Source of the DNA: an uncultured Eubacteriales bacterium
GTDB taxonomy: Bacteria > Bacillota > Clostridia > Oscillospirales > Oscillospiraceae
DNA: 8,953 nt
Assembly (NCBI GenBank): GCA_900544405.1
Contig: UQVA01000041.1
Span: 1 to 8,953, forward strand
Reading direction: 5' to 3'
Shown here: positions 5,274 to 8,953 of the stretch, in pieces
Layout: every line of letters begins with the position of its first letter
Position numbering within the stretch: the stretch's first letter is position 1
Made by a program: the position numbers and the translations under genes
The notes under the pieces: generated by a model
Databases searched by the model: none
The model's input: the letters and a program-made list of their open reading frames with translations, nothing else
What the model was told of the DNA's origin: nothing

Positions 5274-7112
5274 ATGTGTGGAATCGTCGGCTTTACCGGC
5301 CATCGACAGGCAGCCCCGGTGCTGCTGGACGGACTTTCAAAACTGGAATATCGCGGCTATGACTCTGCGGGCCTGGCGGTGCAGCAGCCCGACGGCACGG
5401 CCATGATCGTCAAGGCCAAGGGCCGGTTGAAGGTCCTGGCGGACAAGACGGAGCAGGGGGCCACCATGCCCGGCACCTGCGGCGTGGGTCACACCCGCTG
5501 GGCCACCCACGGCGAACCCAGTGAGCTGAACGCGCATCCCCACGAAAGTGACGACGGCCTTGTTGTCGGCGTCCATAACGGCATCATTGAAAATTATCAG
5601 GAGCTGAAGGAAAAGCTCCTGCGGAAGGGCTACACCTTCTATTCCGGCACGGACACGGAAGTGGCCATCAAGCTGGTGGACTATTACTACAAAAAGTATG
5701 CCCACACCCCCGTGGATGCCATCAACCACGCCATGGTCCGGATGCGTGGGTCCTACGCCCTGGCCCTGATGTTCAAGGACTACCCGGAGGAAATTTATGC
5801 CGCCCGGAAGGACAGCCCCATGGTCATCGGCATTGCCGACGGGGAAAGCTATCTGGCCTCCGACGTACCGGCCATCCTGAAATACACCCGGAATGTGTAC
5901 TACATCGGCAATCTGGAACTGGCCCGGCTGCAAAAGGGCAAAGTGACCTTCTTCAATCTGGACGGCGACGAAATTCAGAAGGACCTGGTGGAGATCACCT
6001 GGAACGCCGAGGCGGCGGAAAAGGCCGGATTCGAGCATTTCATGATAAAAGAAATTCACGAACAGCCCAAGGCAGTCCGGGACACCTTGAATTCCATTCT
6101 CCACGACGGGGTCATTGACCTCCAGACCATGGGCCTCACCGAGGAGGAAATGCGGGATACCCAGCAAATCTACATGATCGGCTGCGGCTCCGCCTATCAT
6201 GTCGGCGTGGCGGCCCAGTACGCCGTGGAGGATCTGGCACAGATCCCTGTGCGGGTGGAATTGGCTTCCGAGTTCCGTTACCGGCGGCTGCTGGTGGGGG
6301 AAGAGACCTTGGTGGTCATCATTTCCCAGTCCGGCGAAACGGCGGACTCTCTGGCGGCCCTCCGTGCGGCGAAAGAACATGGGGCCAAGACCCTGGCCAT
6401 CGTCAACGTGGTGGGCTCCTCCATCGCCCGGGAGGCGGACCATGTGCTCTATACCCTGGCAGGCCCGGAAATTGCAGTGGCCACCACCAAGGCATACAGC
6501 ACCCAGCTGGCGGCTACCTATGTGTTGGCTCTGGCCTTTGCTCAGGCCCGTGGCACGGTGACGGAAGAGGAATTCGGAAAGCTGACCGCCGAATTGGCGA
6601 CCATTCCGGAAAAAATCGAGAAGCTGCTGGAGCATAAGGAGCGCATCCAGTGGTTCGCCTCCAAGCGGGCCAACATGGAGCACGCCTTCTTCATCGGCCG
6701 GGGCTTGGACTATGCCGCCGGTTTGGAAGGCAGCCTGAAAATGAAGGAGATCAGCTACATCCATTCCGAGGCTTACCCTGCGGGCGAGTTGAAGCACGGC
6801 ACCATCAGCCTCATTGAAGAGGATACCCTGGTGGTGGGCTTGCTGACCCAGCAGGCATTGTACGAAAAGACCCTGAGCAATCTGCTGGAATGCAAGAGCC
6901 GGGGGGCGTACCTGATGGCCCTGACCATGGAGGGAAATTATTCCATTGAGGACAGCGCCGACTTCGTCATTTATATCCCCAAGACCGATTCCCACTTTGC
7001 CCCCAGCCTGGCGGTTATCCCCCTGCAGCTGCTGGGCTATTACCTGAGCGTGTCCAAGGGATTGGACGTGGATAAGCCCCGGAACCTGGCCAAGAGCGTT
7101 ACGGTGGAGTAA
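5274..7112 (+). CDS. glmS: Glutamine--fructose-6-phosphate aminotransferase (isomerizing)
   Basis: A 612-aa protein, matching the family length of about 600-610. It makes glucosamine-6-phosphate from fructose-6-phosphate and glutamine, the first committed step to UDP-GlcNAc for peptidoglycan. The N-terminal glutaminase domain starts MCGIVGF, so C2 becomes the catalytic N-terminal cysteine after removal of Met. GHTRWATHG (72-80) and HNGIIENY (101-108) are its glutamine-site motifs. Two SIS sugar isomerase domains follow, shown by SQSGETADSL and TKAYSTQL, then SEAYPAGELKHG. The C-terminus is the conserved DKPRNLAKSVTVE. The start at 5274 has GGAGG (5262-5266) seven bases upstream; a longer in-frame start would add 25 unconserved residues and destroy the N-terminal cysteine. 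It has its own promoter and terminator. No frameshift is seen. Confidence 0.98.
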   Translation: MCGIVGFTGHRQAAPVLLDGLSKLEYRGYDSAGLAVQQPDGTAMIVKAKGRLKVLADKTEQGATMPGTCGVGHTRWATHGEPSELNAHPHESDDGLVVGVHNGIIENYQELKEKLLRKGYTFYSGTDTEVAIKLVDYYYKKYAHTPVDAINHAMVRMRGSYALALMFKDYPEEIYAARKDSPMVIGIADGESYLASDVPAILKYTRNVYYIGNLELARLQKGKVTFFNLDGDEIQKDLVEITWNAEAAEKAGFEHFMIKEIHEQPKAVRDTLNSILHDGVIDLQTMGLTEEEMRDTQQIYMIGCGSAYHVGVAAQYAVEDLAQIPVRVELASEFRYRRLLVGEETLVVIISQSGETADSLAALRAAKEHGAKTLAIVNVVGSSIAREADHVLYTLAGPEIAVATTKAYSTQLAATYVLALAFAQARGTVTEEEFGKLTAELATIPEKIEKLLEHKERIQWFASKRANMEHAFFIGRGLDYAAGLEGSLKMKEISYIHSEAYPAGELKHGTISLIEEDTLVVGLLTQQALYEKTLSNLLECKSRGAYLMALTMEGNYSIEDSADFVIYIPKTDSHFAPSLAVIPLQLLGYYLSVSKGLDVDKPRNLAKSVTVE

Positions 7113-7142
7113 AAATGAGCCGGAAACGGCGAGAATAGGAGC

Positions 7143-7179
7143 AAAGCCCCCGGCGGAGAATCCTCCCCGGGGGCTTTTG
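7143..7179. terminator. Bidirectional terminator after glmS
   Basis: GCCCCCGG (7146-7153) pairs with CCGGGGGC (7167-7174), extended by GGAG/CTCC after a one-base bulge. TTTT follows on the plus strand and TTTGCTCC on the minus strand, so it serves glmS best and may also stop the converging small gene. Confidence 0.87.
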
Positions 7180-7199
7180 CGGTATCTCCCGGCGAAGCG

Positions 7200-7481
7200 C
7201 TACGACTCCGCTGCGGGACGTCCCTCCCGGCGGCCGTGTTCGTACATGGTACAGCACAGGCGGGCGGTGATGTCGTCCAGGGCGGAGATCATCTGCTCCA
7301 GGTCCCGGTCCTCGTCCTCTACGCCCAGCCGCACGCAAAGCCGGGCGTATGCCTGGCGCATATCATCGTACCGCCGCTGGCAATAGCTGCCCTCGGCAAA
7401 CAGATTTTCCACCCCGGCCACGGCATATTCCGATGCCATCAGGCCACGCACCGTGTCATAAAGTTCGTCATAAGGAACCAT
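7200..7481 (-). CDS. Small conserved-looking protein of unknown function
   Basis: A 93-aa, acidic, probably all-helical and soluble protein with no signal peptide or membrane segment. I do not recognise a characterised family. Patterns such as Y-D-E-L-Y-D, NLFAEG, RRYDDMRQAYARLCVRLG and a C-terminal CCTMYEHGRREG recall small Clostridia proteins of unknown function (perhaps DUF6809-like, unproved). Two adjacent cysteines lie near residue 76. It is a real gene on its control signals: GGAGG (complement at 7489-7493) seven bases before the ATG and a near-consensus promoter at 7512-7540. It is divergent from the ribbon-helix-helix gene and may be its target. The codons at the C-terminal end fit the GC-rich neighbours. 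Confidence 0.8.
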   Translation of the reverse strand: MVPYDELYDTVRGLMASEYAVAGVENLFAEGSYCQRRYDDMRQAYARLCVRLGVEDEDRDLEQMISALDDITARLCCTMYEHGRREGRPAAES

Positions 7482-7498
7482 GAATGAACCTCCCAGTT

Positions 7499-7522
7499 CT
7501 AGGATATACTAAGTATACCTAG
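7499..7522. promoter_or_regulatory. Imperfect palindrome, candidate operator
   Basis: CTAGG-A-TATACT and AGTATA-CCTAG form an inverted repeat with 11-base arms, one inserted A in the left arm and a single central A. The right TATACT arm (minus strand) is itself the -10 box of the small gene's promoter, so a dimeric protein bound here would block transcription. The ribbon-helix-helix protein encoded beside it is the obvious candidate. A looser related stretch, GGTATATCATGTATATGG, is at 7548-7565. Confidence 0.55.
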
Positions 7523-7540
7523 TACATCTTTCCTTGTCAA
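7512..7540 (-). promoter_or_regulatory. Promoter of the 93-aa gene
   Basis: On the minus strand, -35 TTGACA (7535-7540) and -10 TATACT (7512-7517) are 17 bp apart, with eleven of twelve bases at consensus. The -10 lies inside the candidate operator palindrome, so the promoter is strong but probably repressible. Confidence 0.8.
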
Positions 7541-7573
7541 CAGGCAAGGTATATCATGTATATGGGTGATCAC

Positions 7574-7729
7574 ATGAACTGGAAGAAAAAGACGGAATAC
7601 ATTACCTTCCGAGCCACGGAGGAAGTCAAAGAAGCCCTTCGGGCGGAAGCCGAGGAACACAAGTGGAGCATTTCCCAGTTGGTGGAGCAGATCGTCTCCG
7701 AGTGGCTGGAACAGAAAGAGAAAACATGA
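7574..7729 (+). CDS. Small ribbon-helix-helix (Arc/CopG-type) DNA-binding protein
   Basis: A 51-aa protein. The layout fits a ribbon-helix-helix fold: strand TEYITFR (7-13), helix A about 15-29 (TEEVKEALRAEAEEH), a turn at KWS, and helix B about 32-47 (SISQLVEQIVSEWLEQ). The family binds DNA as dimers, with the paired strands in the major groove. I chose ATG 7574 because GGTGATC (7565-7571) matches the far part of the Shine-Dalgarno complement at the right distance. In-frame ATGs at 7562 and 7556 remain possible, the latter with AAGG six bases upstream, giving up to 57 aa. It likely regulates the divergent gene, itself, or both. No partner toxin gene follows: a terminator begins in the stop codon, so an antitoxin role is not supported. 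I see no clear plus-strand promoter. Confidence 0.8.
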   Translation: MNWKKKTEYITFRATEEVKEALRAEAEEHKWSISQLVEQIVSEWLEQKEKT

Positions 7730-7762
7730 CCCGAAAGGCGAGACGCTTTTCGGGTCGTTTTC
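7728..7762 (+). terminator. Intrinsic terminator of the ribbon-helix-helix gene
   Basis: GACCCGAAAGGC (7728-7739) pairs with GCTTTTCGGGTC (7745-7756) over twelve positions with one G-T pair, followed by GTTTTC. The stem starts within the TGA stop codon, so this is a one-gene transcript. Confidence 0.85.
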
Positions 7763-7782
7763 TCGCATTCCCGGCGAGGCAT

Positions 7783-7810
7783 AAGCCTCCCCTGTGCAGG
7801 GGGAGCCTTT
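7783..7810. repeat. Imperfect inverted repeat between genes
   Basis: AAGCCTCCCCT and AGGGGGAGCCTT face each other across GTGC, with one C-C mismatch and one bulged G. TT follows on the plus strand. Units of this look recur between genes in some gut Clostridia genomes, but only one copy is visible here, so a dispersed-repeat identity is inferred. It could also act as a secondary terminator. Confidence 0.4.
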
Positions 7811-7824
7811 GAAGAAAATCCTCC

Positions 7825-7853
7825 TTGCGTTGGGTCCATCCCTTTGCTATAAT
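7825..7853 (+). promoter_or_regulatory. Promoter of the CmpB-like membrane protein gene
   Basis: The -35 TTGCGT (7825-7830) and -10 TATAAT (7848-7853) are 17 bp apart, with TGC before the -10 making it an extended -10 type. It shares TGCTATAATGA with the aldo/keto reductase promoter. The leader is about 20 bases. Confidence 0.7.
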
Positions 7854-7879
7854 GAAAAAAAACCCGAAGGAGACGACTT

Positions 7880-8761
7880 ATGGATACTTTGCTTTTAGAG
7901 GTTTGCCGGTTTGTGGTGGTGTTCTTCCTGTTTGCCGTGGCAGGATGGTGTATGGAGGTCACGCTGAAATTCATCCAGTTCCACCGCTTCATCAACCGGG
8001 GCTTCCTCATCGGACCGTACTGCCCCATTTACGGCTGGGGCGCCGTCATTGTGACCTTGTCGGTGGGCGGCCTGTTCGGCCAGGAGGGCAGCTATGCCGA
8101 GGTGTTCCTGGCGGGGCTGGTCATCTGCGGCGCACTGGAATATTTTACCAGCTGGTACATGGAAAAAATGTTCCACGCCCGCTGGTGGGACTATTCCCAG
8201 AAGCCCATGAACCTCCATGGCCGCATCTGGATGGGCAATCTGCTGCTCTTTGGGGCCGGGTCCGTGATCATTGTCAAGTGGGTGGACCCGGTCGTTTTCG
8301 GGTGGCTGGACAGTTGGAGTACCCTGGCCCTGGAGATCACGGCGGCGTGCATTATTCTGCTGCTGATTGCAGATAATATCGTGTCCCATGTACTCATGGG
8401 CAGCGTGAAAAAGACCATTGACGGCCAGACCGGCGACTCCACCGAGGAGATCAGCACCAAGGTCCGGCAGCTGCTTACCCAGAAGGGTGCGCTGCTGCGG
8501 CGTATCCGGGACGCTTACCCCAATGCGGTGGCCCGTTCCCGGAAGCTGACGGCGGAATGGAAGGCCGCCAAGGCCAGGATGAAGGCCGCCGAGGCCGAGT
8601 GGAAGGAAGCCAGAGACAATGCTTCCCAGGCGGCCATCGGCAAGCTGCGCCAGTCCGGCGAGAACTGGAAGAAGCGGCTGGAGGAGGCCAGTGCCAGGTT
8701 CGACGCCGCCCGTGCCGAGCTGCGGAAAAAGGAAGAAAACGCCTTCGGCCGGAGGGAGTGA
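7880..8761 (+). CDS. CmpB-like putative ABC transporter permease family membrane protein with charged helical tail
   Basis: A 293-aa protein. The N-terminal ~175 residues match the pattern of the Pfam family ABC_trans_CmpB: a first membrane helix (about 6-24) running into GWCMEV, then RFINRGFLIGPYCPIYGWGA (36-55), E87 in a helix, and RWWDYSQKPMNLHGRIWMGN (101-120). About five membrane helices are likely (6-24, 52-68, 74-92, 118-134, 149-171). The permease name comes from the family title; transport has not been shown and no ATPase gene is adjacent. From about 190 to 286 the protein is a highly charged Ala/Lys/Glu/Arg-rich helix, probably a cytoplasmic coiled coil. The start is set by AAGGAG (7867-7872) seven bases upstream. 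It has its own promoter. The following bases lack a normal T-rich terminator. Confidence 0.87.
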   Translation: MDTLLLEVCRFVVVFFLFAVAGWCMEVTLKFIQFHRFINRGFLIGPYCPIYGWGAVIVTLSVGGLFGQEGSYAEVFLAGLVICGALEYFTSWYMEKMFHARWWDYSQKPMNLHGRIWMGNLLLFGAGSVIIVKWVDPVVFGWLDSWSTLALEITAACIILLLIADNIVSHVLMGSVKKTIDGQTGDSTEEISTKVRQLLTQKGALLRRIRDAYPNAVARSRKLTAEWKAAKARMKAAEAEWKEARDNASQAAIGKLRQSGENWKKRLEEASARFDAARAELRKKEENAFGRRE

Positions 8762-8768
8762 CGAAGGC

Positions 8769-8813
8769 GCCCCGGTGGGTGCTTTGCGGGATGTGACGCA
8801 CTTCCGGTGGGGC
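8769..8813 (+). other. Hairpin after the CmpB-like gene, no T tract
   Basis: GCCCC (8769-8773) pairs with GGGGC (8809-8813), and GTGC (8779-8782) with GCAC (8798-8801), with G-T and bulged pairs between. It lacks the T run of an intrinsic terminator. Its right arm is also needed for the larger fold at 8807-8927, so the two cannot form together. Confidence 0.35.
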
Positions 8814-8953
8814 ACTGCAGGGGCGGCGGCATACCCCGATGCGCCAACCTACAATATTTGAGTGGTAGGAATCGACGCATTACCTGACGGGACAGAGGAA
8901 AGCCTTCCCCTGGGGGTTGTGCCCCGCGCAGCGAATAGAAATATTCATGACTG
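8807..8953. ncRNA. Candidate structured RNA of unknown family, cut by the window end
   Basis: No convincing gene lies in the last 192 bases. They can be drawn as nested helices: GTGGGGCAC (8807-8815) with GTGCCCCGC (8919-8927), CAGGGG (8818-8823) with CCCCTG (8907-8912), CCCG (8835-8838) with CGGG (8888-8891), ATGCG (8839-8843) with CGCAT (8876-8880) and CCTAC (8848-8852) with GTAGG (8865-8869). Next to it GAATA-GAAA-TATTC (8933-8946) makes a GNRA-type tetraloop hairpin. I could not assign a known RNA family, and the strand is not certain because most pairs work on both strands. High GC makes chance pairing likely, so this is a candidate only. Confidence 0.3.

Noticed and set aside
5337..6995. 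Long open frame on the minus strand inside glmS
   Set aside because: glmS is certain on the plus strand; the antisense frame is His/Gly/Gln-rich and typical of the shadow of a GC-rich gene, with no family likeness.
7556..7762. Toxin-antitoxin pair with the ribbon-helix-helix protein as antitoxin
   Set aside because: No gene follows in the same transcript; a terminator starts in the stop codon. The neighbouring gene is divergent and shows no toxin motif.
8890..8930. RNase P RNA start (AGAGGAAAG)
   Set aside because: The invariant bases following GGAAAG (TCC) are absent and the helices around do not match the expected order.
8880..8953. Cobalamin riboswitch
   Set aside because: CCCCGCGCAGCGAA and GAGGAAAGCC loosely resemble parts of the core, but the conserved GGTGNAA element is missing and the rest lies beyond the window.

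Overview
The window reads as a piece of a moderately GC-rich Firmicutes chromosome, probably class Clostridia and most like gut Oscillospirales. The reasons are near-consensus sigma-A promoters with 16-17 bp spacers, strong GGAGG-type ribosome binding sites, tRNA genes that encode their own CCA, GC-rich hairpin terminators and the gene families present. This placement is inference; no species is claimed.

Region 1 (1-903) is the 3' end of an rRNA operon: the last ~323 nt of 23S rRNA, tRNA-Lys(CTT), tRNA-Glu(CTC), a near-consensus internal promoter, 5S rRNA, tRNA-Asn(GTT) and a strong intrinsic terminator. The 5S gene is separated from 23S by two tRNAs and has its own promoter, which is not the textbook 23S-5S order.

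Region 2 (904-4556) has a GNAT-family acetyltransferase with unassigned extensions at both ends, converging on gdhA (NADP-type glutamate dehydrogenase, minus strand) across a shared bidirectional terminator. Divergent from gdhA is an aldo/keto reductase with a C-terminal eight-cysteine ferredoxin-like domain, ended by a 12-bp terminator hairpin.

Region 3 (4557-7179) has a small zinc-ribbon membrane protein (minus) divergent from glmS (plus), each with consensus promoter hexamers. The glmS leader is short, shows no glmS ribozyme and carries a terminator-like hairpin just before the ribosome binding site. GdhA makes glutamate and GlmS uses glutamine for amino-sugar and cell-wall synthesis, so both touch nitrogen assimilation, but they are separate transcription units.

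Region 4 (7180-7762) is a compact divergent pair: a 93-aa protein of unknown function (minus) and a 51-aa ribbon-helix-helix DNA-binding protein (plus). An imperfect palindrome lies over the -10 box of the minus promoter, which suggests a local regulatory circuit.

Region 5 (7763-8953) has an imperfect inverted repeat, then a membrane protein of the CmpB-like 'putative ABC transporter permease' family with a long charged helical tail. The final ~190 bases contain no convincing gene but can be drawn as nested RNA helices, including mutually exclusive pairings and a GAAA tetraloop. This tail is the best candidate in the window for something undescribed, though it is cut by the window edge and no family could be assigned.
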